Part shown: one piece after another, positions 32,291-41,685 of the stretch | How positions within the stretch are numbered: position 1 is the first letter of the stretch | Layout: every line of letters starts with the position of its first letter | Source of the DNA: Owenweeksia sp048267305 | Lineage (GTDB): Bacteria > Bacteroidota > Bacteroidia > Flavobacteriales > Schleiferiaceae | DNA length: 64,000 nucleotides | Assembly (NCBI GenBank): GCA_048267305.1 | Contig: JBLWXT010000004.1 | Location: 150,523-214,522 of the forward strand | Reading direction: 5' to 3' | Program-made: the position numbers and the translations under genes | The notes under the pieces: model-generated | Databases searched by the model: none | What the model was told of the DNA's origin: nothing | Seen by the model: the letters and a program-made list of their open reading frames with translations, nothing else

Positions 32291-32340
32291 TCAATGTTTA
32301 ATGCCTGCCTGCCGGTAGGCATGGGTGAATGTTGAAAGTT
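32291..32340. repeat. Dispersed repeat / hairpin upstream of the CvfB-like gene
   Basis: ATGCCT-gcctgccggt-AGGCAT (32301-32322) sits inside TTCAATGTTTA...GTGAATGTTGAAAGTT. The flanks resemble the TTCAATGTTTAAAGTTG heptamer tract found inside the dehydratase gene, suggesting the same class of repeat. Confidence 0.5.
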
Positions 32341-32487
32341 CGTTTGGGGTTGCAAAGATGGGACGAAAATCTGTCTTTGCAATTAGTAGCAACTAACCGC
32401 CCTAGGGCACTAGTTGCAGAAACTGTTTATACTTCAATACACCACGCATTATAAGTGGCACTTCGACTGCTCTAATGTATAGTCCAA

Positions 32488-34617
32488 TCAAACCTCCTTC
32501 ATACTCAACTGTATCCTGTTTCGCGGGATATCCACTTCCACAACTTTTACGGTTACCTGTTGCTGCAGGCGCACAACTTCGTTGGGGTCGCTAACGAAAC
32601 GGTCGGCCAGTTGCGAAACATGCACCAGGCCGTCTTGTTTAACACCGATATCCACAAAAGCGCCAAACTGGGTAATGTTAGTTACAATTCCTTGAAGTAC
32701 AATTCCTTCACTCAGATCTTCCACTTTTCGAATGTTGGGATCAAAGGAAAAAACCTTGGCTTTTCCACGCGGATCACGGCCAATTTTTCCAAGTTCAGAG
32801 GTGATATCTTTAAGAGTAGGTATGCCTATAGCCTTAGTAACATAGCGGCTCAGATCCATTTCATCCAGTTTTTTAATGGCGCCAATGAGTGACGAAACCC
32901 GTCTGTTCAGATCTTTCGCCATTTTTTCCACTATAGCATAGCTCTCGGGGTGTACTGCCGAGTTATCCAAAGGATTAACCCCACCTGGTATGCGAAGGAA
33001 ACCCGCACTTTGCTCATAGGCTTTGGGTCCAAGTCCGCTTACCTTCTTTAATTCCAAACGAGAAGTAAACGCACCATTTTCATCGCGATACTTTACAATG
33101 TTTTCTGCCAGTTTTGGGCCCAGGCCTGATACATAGGTAAGCAGGTGTTTACTTGCGGTATTGAGGTTTACACCCACCTGGTTTACGGTACTTTCCACCA
33201 CCCTGTCCAGGCTGTCCTTTAATTTGTTCTGATCCACATCGTGTTGATATTGGCCAACACCAATACTTTTAGGATCAAGTTTTACCAATTCAGCCAGTGG
33301 ATCCATAAGTCTGCGACCTATTGAAACAGCACCACGAACGGTAACATCATAGTTTGGGAATTCTTCACGGCCTACCTTACTGGCAGAGTAGATGGAAGCG
33401 CCTGCTTCATTTACAGAATATACCTCTACACCATTTGGAATACGTACTTTTTGTTGTACAAAGTCTTCAGTTTCTCTGCCCGCAGTGCCATTACCTATGG
33501 CAATAGCCTGCAGCTTATAGGTTTGCAACAGTCGGCTAACTTTAGATGCAGCCGGCCCTGTAAGAGCTTGCGGAGCATGAGGATAAATATTTTCGTTGGT
33601 AAGCAATCCACCGTGTTCGTCAAGCGCTACCACCTTACAGCCACTTTTAAAACCAGGGTCAATGGCCAATACGCGTTTAGGACCAAGGGGTGGGGCCATT
33701 AATAACTGTCGCAGGTTTTCGGCAAAAACGGCAATAGCTTCCTCATCAGCTTTTTCCTTACTACTGTTTTTAAACTCAGTTTCTATAGAAGAACTCAATA
33801 GCCTTTTATAGGAATCCTTTGCGGCCAGCTCTACCTGTTCGGCAGCTTCATTTCTTCCTTTTACAAAGATCTTGTTGAGAATTGTTAAAGCCTCATCTTC
33901 ATCGGGTAAAATATGCGCGCGCAGCAGACCCTCGGCTTCGGCACGTCTGATGGCAAGTACTCTATGACTGGGACAGCGTTTCAGCGGCTCTCTAAAATCA
34001 AAATAGTCGCGATATTTTTCGGCTTCTTCTTCTTTCCCCTTTATAAGCTTTGAACTGATTTCTGCTGAGCGGCTAAAGAGCCTGCGTATGGATTCTCTGG
34101 CGTAAGCACTTTCATTTATCCATTCGGCCATAATATCCCTGGCTCCAGCCAAGGCATCATCCACCGATTGTACTTCATCTTTAACAAACTTCTGAGCAAA
34201 GCTCTCTACATCATTAATTTCCTGTTTCATCAGTGTTCCCGCCAAAGGTTCCAAACCTTTTTCACGAGCCACTGAAGCGCGGGTTTTACGTTTAGGCTTA
34301 TAGGGCAAGTATAAATCCTCCAACTCAGTTAAACTCCAACTGTCATTTAGTTTGGATTCAAGCTCCGGAGTCAGCATTTCCTGAGAAGCAATGCTTTCCA
34401 GTATACTTTGCCTGCGCTTTTCAATCTCCTCAAGCTTTTTCAGCTCTTGCTGAATATCACCAATCTGAACTTCATCAAGGCTACCTGTGGCTTCTTTTCT
34501 ATAGCGAGAGATAAAAGGCACTGTACCACCTTCCTCCAAAAGAGAGACCGTGTTTTGTACCTGTTTTAAAGGAATGTTGAGGTTTTTGGAAATGATGGGA
34601 AGCAGAACTGTGGACAT
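32488..34617 (-). CDS. tex: Tex family RNA-binding transcription accessory protein
   Basis: A 709-aa protein co-linear with Tex/YhgF. An N-terminal helical part begins with LKQVQNTVSLLEEGGTVPFI and RYRKEATGSLDEVQI. A YqgF-like RNase H fold (KRVLAIDPGFKSGCKVVALD, ~318) follows, then helix-hairpin-helix segments (YVSGLGPKLAENIVKYRDEN, and a second at VSGLGPKAYEQSAGFLRI). A C-terminal S1 domain covers ~632-706 (GIVTNITQFGAFVDIGVKQD). Tex binds nucleic acids and affects transcription. Housekeeping gene, monocistronic; the 267-bp gap upstream (34618-34884) shows no credible gene and probably holds its promoter. Confidence 0.95.
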   Translation of the reverse strand: MSTVLLPIISKNLNIPLKQVQNTVSLLEEGGTVPFISRYRKEATGSLDEVQIGDIQQELKKLEEIEKRRQSILESIASQEMLTPELESKLNDSWSLTELEDLYLPYKPKRKTRASVAREKGLEPLAGTLMKQEINDVESFAQKFVKDEVQSVDDALAGARDIMAEWINESAYARESIRRLFSRSAEISSKLIKGKEEEAEKYRDYFDFREPLKRCPSHRVLAIRRAEAEGLLRAHILPDEDEALTILNKIFVKGRNEAAEQVELAAKDSYKRLLSSSIETEFKNSSKEKADEEAIAVFAENLRQLLMAPPLGPKRVLAIDPGFKSGCKVVALDEHGGLLTNENIYPHAPQALTGPAASKVSRLLQTYKLQAIAIGNGTAGRETEDFVQQKVRIPNGVEVYSVNEAGASIYSASKVGREEFPNYDVTVRGAVSIGRRLMDPLAELVKLDPKSIGVGQYQHDVDQNKLKDSLDRVVESTVNQVGVNLNTASKHLLTYVSGLGPKLAENIVKYRDENGAFTSRLELKKVSGLGPKAYEQSAGFLRIPGGVNPLDNSAVHPESYAIVEKMAKDLNRRVSSLIGAIKKLDEMDLSRYVTKAIGIPTLKDITSELGKIGRDPRGKAKVFSFDPNIRKVEDLSEGIVLQGIVTNITQFGAFVDIGVKQDGLVHVSQLADRFVSDPNEVVRLQQQVTVKVVEVDIPRNRIQLSMKEV

Positions 34618-34884
34618 TTACTAATCTTTGAATTGGCGGCAAAGATAGGGGATGGGAAAAGGGGATTAGGGTCTCTTTCCTGTTTTTTAGTAATGTCGTT
34701 TTTCTCATTCAGTGATGTTTCAAAACCCTTTAACGTTTTTTGGAATGATCAAGCTTGTTATTTTTCACAAAGCAATTTCGGAGGACAGACTTATGGTTCT
34801 GGAAAAAGCGCATCACTGTGTAGCCAATGCCAAGGGGCCGTAATTCAATATATTCAGAAGTATATTTCCTCTGGGAACGGTAAG

Positions 34885-35574
34885 CTAGTTTTTAAAAAAG
34901 TCTACAATTTTGTTTCTTAACATCCCCACATCCACCTGCTCAATAGGGTGTTTAAAACCTTCAAAAACTTCAAAGGCGCTATTGGGGATAGAATCGGCTA
35001 CATTTTTAGATTCTTCAATAGAGACCATATTATCTGCACCACCAACGGTTATATGTACCGGGCAGTTTACTTTGTTGAACGCAGCCGGCCTTAGAGCTTC
35101 ACCATTACCTAAAGCCAGCATCATATCCGCGGTTTTGCGAAGTACATGTTTCCAGTCTTCCGGTGTATGGCGTTCTTTAAGCTGCTCTGCAAACTTTGGA
35201 ACTTTCTCCACAATTACATCCGGGTTTAGCATTTTCACTTCCATGGCAGCAGACTCTGGCGACCAGTCAAATTTGGTTCCGAGAGTCATTATGTGTTTTA
35301 CCTTGTCGGGATGGCTCATTGCCAGTTTTAAAGCAACATATCCACCCATGCTGTAGCCAAAAATATTTGGAGAAACCAGTTTTTCATTCTCAATAAATTG
35401 GAGAAGGTTTTCGCTAAAATGATCCAGTGAAAATTCTCTATTGATGCTGAGCCCACCATGGCCTTCAAAGTTGAGAGTATAAATATCAAAGTGATCTTTG
35501 AGCTTATCGCCTAATGGCAGTAATTGGGCTTTGCTGCCCAAGGCACCATGGAGGAGGATTAGGGAAGGTTTCAT
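34885..35574 (-). CDS. Alpha/beta fold hydrolase (BioH/MhpC-like)
   Basis: A 229-aa single-domain hydrolase with no signal peptide. The oxyanion region is LILLHGALGSKAQ, the nucleophile elbow GYSMGGYVAL, the late Asp lies in HITVGGADNMVS and the catalytic His in FEGFKHPIEQ. The length and minimal lid are like BioH or YbfF-type carboxylesterases. The substrate is unknown. It is the only gene in its transcription unit. Confidence 0.85.
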   Translation of the reverse strand: MKPSLILLHGALGSKAQLLPLGDKLKDHFDIYTLNFEGHGGLSINREFSLDHFSENLLQFIENEKLVSPNIFGYSMGGYVALKLAMSHPDKVKHIMTLGTKFDWSPESAAMEVKMLNPDVIVEKVPKFAEQLKERHTPEDWKHVLRKTADMMLALGNGEALRPAAFNKVNCPVHITVGGADNMVSIEESKNVADSIPNSAFEVFEGFKHPIEQVDVGMLRNKIVDFFKN

Positions 35575-35965
35575 CTTAGTGAATTTAAGAAGCCTAAATT
35601 ATAACCTTGGCATCAATTCTACACTTTTGAATCTCTAATCTATTTTTTTTAGAATACTTGTCAAGCACGCTGCCAAACATCCCCTTGGTGGCTTTTTTAA
35701 CCAAAAGACTTTTGAACTTGCTTATTTCAAAATGGCCGGACTTTGAAAAATTGCATTAGTTTTAGTGCGGGGATAGAGGTGCGGGAAACACCAGGATGTT
35801 TAGCCCATTGAATAACAAAAGCCATAGCGTGGCTAAACGCAATTGCGTTTAGTGAAACGTGGTGTGAAGTTGGAAAAAAACCAAAAAGTATACACCTTTC
35901 GAAATTGTGTATAACACAACAATCCTACTCTGTATTGATCTTTGTATCAATAAAATAAAACAGAG
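35575..35965. promoter_or_regulatory. Intergenic region with three inverted repeats before the SDR-AraC module
   Basis: No gene is seen in these 391 bp. Three symmetric sites are visible: CTAAACGCAATTGCGTTTAG, a perfect 20-bp palindrome (35833-35852); TTGTGT-ata-ACACAA (35905-35919); and ATTGAT-ctttgt-ATCAAT (35934-35951), 15 bp before the SDR ATG. The last two are well placed as binding sites for the AraC-type regulator encoded in the same module. Confidence 0.45.
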
Positions 35966-36919
35966 ATGAATAAGAATAATCAATTTGGCAAAAAGGGATG
36001 GACCCCCGACAGAATTAAAGACTTAACCGGTAAAACATTCGTGATAACTGGCACAACCAGCGGTACAGGTTTTGAAACTTCACGCATACTCCTCTCTAAA
36101 GGTGGAAAAGTAGTGATGCTGAATCGCAACCCGAAGAAAGCGGCAAACACTATCGCAGCTTTAAAAGAAAAATTAGGCAACACCATCAATGTCATCAACA
36201 TTACTCTGGATTTGGGTGAACAAGCTTCCGTGAAAAAGGCCGCAGCAGAAGTTTTAGAAAAAGTTGACCGTATTGATGCCTTAATGTGTAATGGTGCCAT
36301 CGCACAAGTACCTGCGCAAAAGATCACCAAAGATGGCTGGGAAAGTCAAATGGGGGTAAATTACTTTGGGCACTTTACACTGCAAGCATTATTATTTCCG
36401 ATGATTAATAAATCGCAGGGACGTATTGTAACTGTAGGTAGTATGGGATACAATATGGGCATTAAGACCATTAACTTTAACGATTTGAATTGGGACAAAG
36501 ATTACACCGCTAATGATGCTTATAGTCAAAGTAAATTGGCGCAGATTATGTCCATCTACGAATTACAAAATAGACTCAACAAAGCGGGTAATACTGACGT
36601 GAAAGCCTATGCTTGCCACCCTGGATCTTCCAGAACCAACCTTATCAATTCAAGTGGAAGCTTGATGATGAAAATGATTTTTGGTCTGATGAAATTGTCC
36701 CCCCTAACACAACCTGCTGAAAAGGGCGCCTATCCTGAATTGATGTGCGCTACAGAACCAGATTTAGACCAAACGGCTTTTTATGGTCCAACAGGACGAA
36801 GCAATTGGGTCGGGCCAGTTGGACCACATTATATTGCTCCACATACCAAGGATAAAGAAACAGCGAAAGCGTTGTGGGACATGTCAGAAAGAGAGACAGG
36901 TATTGAATGGAAGATTTAA
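35966..36919 (+). CDS. SDR family oxidoreductase (retinol dehydrogenase-like)
   Basis: A 317-aa classical/extended SDR. The cofactor motif is VITGTTSGTGFETSR (TGxxxGxG, with Thr in place of the usual Ile), NADP choice is suggested by LNRNPKK, and the catalytic pair lies in DAYSQSKLAQ (YxxxK). The PGSSRTNL segment after the active site matches retinol-dehydrogenase/protochlorophyllide reductase-like SDRs. It is the first of three plus-strand genes (SDR, membrane protein, AraC regulator), so it is probably the enzyme induced by that regulator. The substrate is unknown. Confidence 0.87.
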   Translation: MNKNNQFGKKGWTPDRIKDLTGKTFVITGTTSGTGFETSRILLSKGGKVVMLNRNPKKAANTIAALKEKLGNTINVINITLDLGEQASVKKAAAEVLEKVDRIDALMCNGAIAQVPAQKITKDGWESQMGVNYFGHFTLQALLFPMINKSQGRIVTVGSMGYNMGIKTINFNDLNWDKDYTANDAYSQSKLAQIMSIYELQNRLNKAGNTDVKAYACHPGSSRTNLINSSGSLMMKMIFGLMKLSPLTQPAEKGAYPELMCATEPDLDQTAFYGPTGRSNWVGPVGPHYIAPHTKDKETAKALWDMSERETGIEWKI

Positions 36920-36946
36920 ATTAGTAACATATAAAACGTATTAGAT

Positions 36947-37459
36947 ATGGATATTTTAAAGGAAGCAATAGGATGGGCAAAAGCCGAGCTTATTTCCACG
37001 CCATTCTTTGTTCTTTTTGGTGTGGCGTTTATGGTGGCTAGTATGAGTTTATGGCAATTGGGGAAAACCGATCTGGCCAAAGCCTATATCATCCCTACCT
37101 TAGTGGCAGGTGCTTTATTGACAATTATTGGCCTCGGGCTATTTTTCACCAATAAATCGAGAATTACGCAGTTTGAGAAAGCTTACCATGAAGATTCAGT
37201 GGCGTTTGTTACTTCAGAATTGGAACGTGCCGAAGCGACATTAAAGGAGTATAAAAACATAGTGTTTACGGCAATTCCACTCATTATTATAGCCTGTGGC
37301 TTGGTTTTACTATTTACTAGCTCAACCATTTGGCGTGCCAGCATGATTACCACCATAGCTATGTTGACAGTAATTTTGTTCATTGATGGTTTGGCTCATG
37401 CCCGAATCAACGAATACAACAAACAATTACTGAAGGTAAATCAAGAATTGAAAAGATAA
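36947..37459 (+). CDS. Four-helix membrane protein between SDR and AraC genes
   Basis: A 170-aa protein with two pairs of membrane helices: FFVLFGVAFMVASMSLW and IIPTLVAGALLTIIGLGLFF, then IVFTAIPLIIIACGLVLLF and a last helix near TTIAMLTVILFIDG. A charged ~45-residue helix separates the pairs. No family was recognised. The stop is one base before the AraC ATG, so it is co-translated with the regulator. It may be a sensor or transport partner of the module, which is inference. Confidence 0.7.
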   Translation: MDILKEAIGWAKAELISTPFFVLFGVAFMVASMSLWQLGKTDLAKAYIIPTLVAGALLTIIGLGLFFTNKSRITQFEKAYHEDSVAFVTSELERAEATLKEYKNIVFTAIPLIIIACGLVLLFTSSTIWRASMITTIAMLTVILFIDGLAHARINEYNKQLLKVNQELKR

Positions 37460-37460
37460 A

Positions 37461-38372
37461 ATGGAGCATTTCAAAACGCTTTCGGCATATTTAGAATATC
37501 TGGAACTTCCACCTGCAGAGCACCCCATGCTTAGCGTATTCACCGCTTTAGCAGAAGGTTATCTACCCTGCCCAAAAGAGAGCTCTCCGCCCATCACTAA
37601 CGATTGCTATACCATTAGCTTTAAAAAGTTTGTAAAAGGGGATATAATTTACGGCCGTACCAAATACGATTTTACAAATGGCACTTTGTTTTTTATAGCT
37701 CCAAGGCAAATTATTCAGTGGGATAAAAGTGTGGTGTTCCAACAAAAAGGATTTTCCATAAACTTTCATGAAGATTTTCTAAAAGGTACTGAGTTGGCAC
37801 CTCTCATCAAGAAATTTGGATTCTTCTCCTATTCTGTAAACGAAGCCCTACACCTTTCGCCTAAAGAGGAAAAGCAGATGGAAGCGATTGTAGAAAGCAT
37901 TGACCTGGAATACCAGAACAACCAAGATGAATTTAGCAAAGACATCATAATTTCGCAGCTAAGCACATTATTAAAATATGCCAACCGCTTTTACCAAAGG
38001 CAGTTTATCAATCGCAAGGCGATGTCTAATGACTTATTGGAGCAGTTTAATAAACAGCTAGAATCCTATTTTGATTCGGGGCTATTACAGAAAAATGGCA
38101 TTCCCAAAATTGAGCAAATTGCAGAGGGACTTTCGGTTTCACAGCGATATTTAAGTGATACCTTGAAAAAAGAAACAGGAAAAACTTCAACCGAACATTT
38201 GCAACTCTTTCTGATAGATGAAGCGAAGAATATATTGATGGAGCCCAATAAGACTGTTTCTGAAGTGGCCTACGATTTAGGCTTTGAATACCCGCCCTAT
38301 TTTTCAAGACTATTCAAGAAGAAAGAAGGAATCAGTCCCACAGAATACAGGGAAAAGTATAAAATGAATTAA
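37461..38372 (+). CDS. AraC family transcriptional regulator
   Basis: A 303-aa protein. The N-terminal ~190 residues form a cupin-like ligand-binding part (FTNGTLFFIAPRQIIQWDK). The C-terminal ~100 residues carry the two AraC helix-turn-helices: AEGLSVSQRYLSDTLKKETG and VSEVAYDLGFEYPPYFSRLF, ending in the conserved GISPTEYR. It lies last in a three-gene operon with the SDR, as is common for AraC activators of a neighbouring oxidoreductase. Inverted repeats before the SDR gene are candidate binding sites. Confidence 0.92.
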   Translation: MEHFKTLSAYLEYLELPPAEHPMLSVFTALAEGYLPCPKESSPPITNDCYTISFKKFVKGDIIYGRTKYDFTNGTLFFIAPRQIIQWDKSVVFQQKGFSINFHEDFLKGTELAPLIKKFGFFSYSVNEALHLSPKEEKQMEAIVESIDLEYQNNQDEFSKDIIISQLSTLLKYANRFYQRQFINRKAMSNDLLEQFNKQLESYFDSGLLQKNGIPKIEQIAEGLSVSQRYLSDTLKKETGKTSTEHLQLFLIDEAKNILMEPNKTVSEVAYDLGFEYPPYFSRLFKKKEGISPTEYREKYKMN

Positions 38373-38504
38373 CTTTTTGACTAACGAGGTTTTATTGAAA
38401 TTAAACAATTAGAAGCAACACAAAAGAAAACTAAAGCAATATCACCCCGTTGGATGCGACTACGCATAACCAAACCATTTACAAATCCACACCCTTAAAA
38501 CACC

Positions 38505-38533
38505 ATGGCCCTTTGGCAAAACCAAAGAGCCAT
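38505..38533 (-). terminator. Terminator-like hairpin at the end of the MbnP/YHYH operon
   Basis: ATGGCCCTTTGG and CCAAAGAGCCAT pair with one mismatch around a 5-nt loop. On the minus strand the hairpin follows the YHYH gene stop by 12 bp and is followed by GGTGTTTTAAG, a weak T tract. Confidence 0.6.
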
Positions 38534-38545
38534 TCCTAAAGCTAA

Positions 38546-39916
38546 TTACCCTCTTGAGATAACAACCTTTCTTGTTGATGTGTGATTGTTGTTGGAGATT
38601 TTCACCAAATAAGTTCCTTCATAAACGGCCTGTACATCAAAGTAGGCAATGGTACTTCCCTTATTGATGTTAGCATTCATTATTATTTTACCTGTCATAT
38701 CCAATAGTTCAACCTGTAAATCGTCCGTTACCAAACCGTTTACCTGTATGGCTATTAAATCTGCCGATGGATTTGGAAAAACAGAAATGTTTAAAGCCCC
38801 AAAGTCTTCTTCGCTTAAACCGATAGTACTTGTGTAAACCGTTGTTGGTTCTGTAATGCTTGTTACTTTTCTATTGGCAGAAACACCGTAAAATGTTGGG
38901 CCAACTACATAAGGGTAAGCGGAGTTCCAGTTGGCATCAACTGTAGCAAAGTAGGCATAAGTGCCGTTTGGGTATTCTGGAGTAACACAAAATCTTCCAT
39001 TGTGCTCATCCAGGTAGTCTTCGTCAGTGTTGGCGATAAACTCATAGTCTTCTCTATAATAGCCCAGAAAATAGGTGGCATCCACAGGAGGGCCGTCAGG
39101 TACATCCACATTACCGGCATGGTGCGTACGTACTGCAATGTTTCTCAAGGAGTAGCCTGATTTTATTCTGGTGATTCCACCCGTTCCATCGGCATTTTTG
39201 AAGCCATAGGCGCCATAAATAGGGAAACCATCATAGGCAAACCCGATAAGTGGAGAGTGCTTGGTGCTATCAATTACATACAAACCATCTGCATCATAAA
39301 GATTACAAATAGTTGAAACCACATTTAGATCCAGCTTGAAAGCGGAAGGATTTTGATGGTGGTGATAATTACCCATGGCCGGGTGTCCTTTGCTACAGTC
39401 AAAACCGTCTCTTTCAGAAGGAACGGCATCACGGTTCCAGGATTGAGCTGCGGCAGGGCCGCCCGGGCAAGGTGAATTTCCCGGTCCACCGCAAGGGGAG
39501 TTGGTGTTGGTGTTCCACGCTACGCCATCCCGATAATCAAACAGGGCCACACCGTTTACAAATACCCCAATGTTTCCACCGGTAGTGGAGATTGGTGTAC
39601 CTGTATTTTGCTGTGGCGAAAGCGGAATTTTAAATATAGCAGCCTGATCCGCAGCCTGAGAAGGATTGCCGTCCAAAAACGGACCTGTAGGATAGGCGGG
39701 CACACCTGTAGCTGTTACATAAACAAAATCATTGCTGTACTCCACTTTTTGGCAGTTTACCAAAATGTTATTTGAAATGGCGGTAGAGTTACCCGACATG
39801 TAATAGGTACCGGTTTGGGTGGTGTTTTGCAACCACGAAGTTATAGCCGGGCTAAGTTGTGCACTTGCTGTAAAAGCAGATGACAATAGAACCAATGATG
39901 CTAGAATTTTCTTCAT
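38546..39916 (-). CDS. YHYH-domain protein with T9SS sorting domain
   Basis: A 456-aa secreted protein: signal peptide MKKILASLVLLSSAFTASAQ, then a YHYH domain with the His-rich GNYHHHQNPS motif near residue 200 and the family signature IGFAYDGFPIYGAYG. The last ~80 residues form a type A T9SS sorting domain (ISVFPNPSAD ... VKISNNN ... RKVVISRG). YHYH proteins have no settled function; clustered His and Asp suggest metal binding. It is the last gene of a six-gene minus-strand operon with MbnP-like and MbnH-like genes. Cell-surface or extracellular. Confidence 0.88.
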   Translation of the reverse strand: MKKILASLVLLSSAFTASAQLSPAITSWLQNTTQTGTYYMSGNSTAISNNILVNCQKVEYSNDFVYVTATGVPAYPTGPFLDGNPSQAADQAAIFKIPLSPQQNTGTPISTTGGNIGVFVNGVALFDYRDGVAWNTNTNSPCGGPGNSPCPGGPAAAQSWNRDAVPSERDGFDCSKGHPAMGNYHHHQNPSAFKLDLNVVSTICNLYDADGLYVIDSTKHSPLIGFAYDGFPIYGAYGFKNADGTGGITRIKSGYSLRNIAVRTHHAGNVDVPDGPPVDATYFLGYYREDYEFIANTDEDYLDEHNGRFCVTPEYPNGTYAYFATVDANWNSAYPYVVGPTFYGVSANRKVTSITEPTTVYTSTIGLSEEDFGALNISVFPNPSADLIAIQVNGLVTDDLQVELLDMTGKIIMNANINKGSTIAYFDVQAVYEGTYLVKISNNNHTSTRKVVISRG

Positions 39917-39954
39917 TTTTTTGTTGATGTTTAGTATTAGACCACTTTACAGGA

Positions 39955-40986
39955 TCAATCCCTCGCGGCATTTAAAATTTCTTTTGGAAACTGATGTTTG
40001 GGATTAAAAACAAACTCTTTGTCATTTAGCGTAAGCAGAAAAGCAATGAGGTCTGTTTTGTCATTTGAGCTAAGATTAATGGGGTTTTGAAGTTGACGCG
40101 ATAGCGTTGGACTGGCCACGATTCCACTGGTATAGTGGTTCAAAATTTCATTTAGCTTTTTAAAGCGCCCATCGTGCATATAGGGGTAGGTGTAGGATAA
40201 ATTTCTTAGCGATGGGATTTTAAACAGCAGGCTATCACTGGCCTTTTTAGTGATGGCGCCTTTACCATAGTCATTCAGGCTAGTGTCTATCGGCAGGCCA
40301 TTGTTGGCAAATTGATAACTCGAAAACAGAGGCTCGCTGTGGCAGGAGTTGCAATGGGTTTTAAACAATTCGTAACCCGCCTGCTCTTGCTCGGTAAACT
40401 TTTCCTTTTCCTGCTTTACGCGATCGTATTTAGAATTGCAGGATATCAGCGTAAGCTGAAACTGCGAAAGAGACTTCAGTAAATGTTCTCCTGTAATGTT
40501 GCTGTCGCCCCAGGCTTTGTAAAAGGAGGAACGATATGTTTGCGAAACCTGAAGTTTATGAACCACATTTTCAATGGTTTCGCCCATCTCATCGGGATGG
40601 TTGAGGGGAGCCAAAGCCTGCATATCCAAATGATTTACGGCACCATCCCACATAAATGATTTTTGCCACGCCAGATTAAAAAGGGCAGGGGCATTACGGG
40701 TTCCGATCCTGTCATTTATGCCATGGCTCAAATCATGGTCGGTGTGGGCAAAGGCATTGTAGGGCGAATGGCAGGAGGCGCAGGAAATGGTATTGTCCTT
40801 AGAGAGCAGCGGCTCATAAAACAACATCCGTCCCAATTCCACCTTTTCCATTGCAATGGGATTTTTAACCAAATCATACTCAGGTTTTGGAAAACAGCTG
40901 GGGTATAAAAAGGCATAAGGTGAAGCGGAGTAAAACGCCATACCTATTAACGCGCAGATGAGCAATATGCCGAGTTTTAGCTTCAT
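39955..40986 (-). CDS. Dihaem cytochrome c peroxidase / MauG family protein (MbnH-like)
   Basis: A 343-aa exported protein with two c-type haem sites, CASCH (69-73) and CNSCH (212-216), in the order and spacing of bacterial dihaem peroxidases and MauG/MbnH. Other family features are LGRMLFYEPLLSKDNTISC, RNAPALFNLAWQKSFMWDG and the late FKIPSLRNLSYTYPYMHDG. Its start overlaps the stop of the MbnP-like gene by 4 bp. In methanotrophs MbnH oxidises a Trp of its partner MbnP to kynurenine to make a copper site. The tight pairing suggests that role here rather than peroxide removal. Confidence 0.88.
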   Translation of the reverse strand: MKLKLGILLICALIGMAFYSASPYAFLYPSCFPKPEYDLVKNPIAMEKVELGRMLFYEPLLSKDNTISCASCHSPYNAFAHTDHDLSHGINDRIGTRNAPALFNLAWQKSFMWDGAVNHLDMQALAPLNHPDEMGETIENVVHKLQVSQTYRSSFYKAWGDSNITGEHLLKSLSQFQLTLISCNSKYDRVKQEKEKFTEQEQAGYELFKTHCNSCHSEPLFSSYQFANNGLPIDTSLNDYGKGAITKKASDSLLFKIPSLRNLSYTYPYMHDGRFKKLNEILNHYTSGIVASPTLSRQLQNPINLSSNDKTDLIAFLLTLNDKEFVFNPKHQFPKEILNAARD

Positions 40987-41678
40987 TGGCGGATGCTGAA
41001 GATTGTGGGTAGAAAATCGGCAAATTCCATGGCCTTTTCCCCCGGGCTCATAATCTCAAAATTTTTGGTGATGTCCACTTTCTGAATAAGTTCATCCAAA
41101 GCAATGTTTATCACTATCTCTTTATTGACTTTTGTTTGCAACTCTATTGTTTGAGAAGAATTATAAGGTGCACTATATCCGCCAAGGTGATATTGAAAAA
41201 CATTCTTTCGGGCGGGACAGCTTTTGGATTTCCCCTCTAACCTAAGATTTATGTAGCCACTTTGCCACGACCAGTACATGCCTTTGGTAGGATCTAAATC
41301 TCCGCCCTGGGCACCTCCCATATTGGTAATACTATCTACACCTAAAAGGAAGCGAAATGTGTTGAAATTGGAATTTTGCGGAAGTAAAACCTGCATTTCC
41401 AGCGAAGTGGGTTTTTCTAAATCGATCAGTTGGTATTTGGGACTCGTATTGTAAGTGAGCGTTTTGCCCTCCACGTTTTCAGGCTTGGAAACGTAGAATT
41501 TTAGGGTTTCAAACAAAACACTGTCGTTGAGGCTTTTGAGAAAATAGCTTTGTCCAAGCTGCATCTCCTCCTTGTTAAAAGTAGGTACAAAACGAAAAGT
41601 CAGGGTATCTGACTTTTGCGCTGTACCACTATAACTTAAAAGGAGGAGTGCTGATATAAGAATGCCTGGATATCTCAA
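40983..41678 (-). CDS. MbnP-like copper-binding protein
   Basis: A 231-aa protein with signal peptide MRYPGILISALLLLSYSGTA. The family core is visible: FRFLLGVDSITNMGGAQGGD, then LDPTKGMYWSWQSGYINLRL near residues 128-147, then QYHLGGYSAPY. The GMYWSWQSGY block has Trp136 and Trp138, one of which would be the site converted to kynurenine by MbnH in characterised systems. MbnP proteins are periplasmic or extracellular copper binders. It overlaps the dihaem MbnH-like gene, giving the expected enzyme-substrate pair. Which Trp is modified cannot be told here. Confidence 0.82.
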   Translation of the reverse strand: MRYPGILISALLLLSYSGTAQKSDTLTFRFVPTFNKEEMQLGQSYFLKSLNDSVLFETLKFYVSKPENVEGKTLTYNTSPKYQLIDLEKPTSLEMQVLLPQNSNFNTFRFLLGVDSITNMGGAQGGDLDPTKGMYWSWQSGYINLRLEGKSKSCPARKNVFQYHLGGYSAPYNSSQTIELQTKVNKEIVINIALDELIQKVDITKNFEIMSPGEKAMEFADFLPTIFSIRQ

Positions 41679-41685
41679 TGTAAAT

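Noticed and set aside
34633..34920. 95-codon plus-strand frame between tex and the hydrolase gene
   Set aside because: No family match, no ribosome binding site, and it runs into an opposite-strand gene; the gap is better read as promoter DNA.
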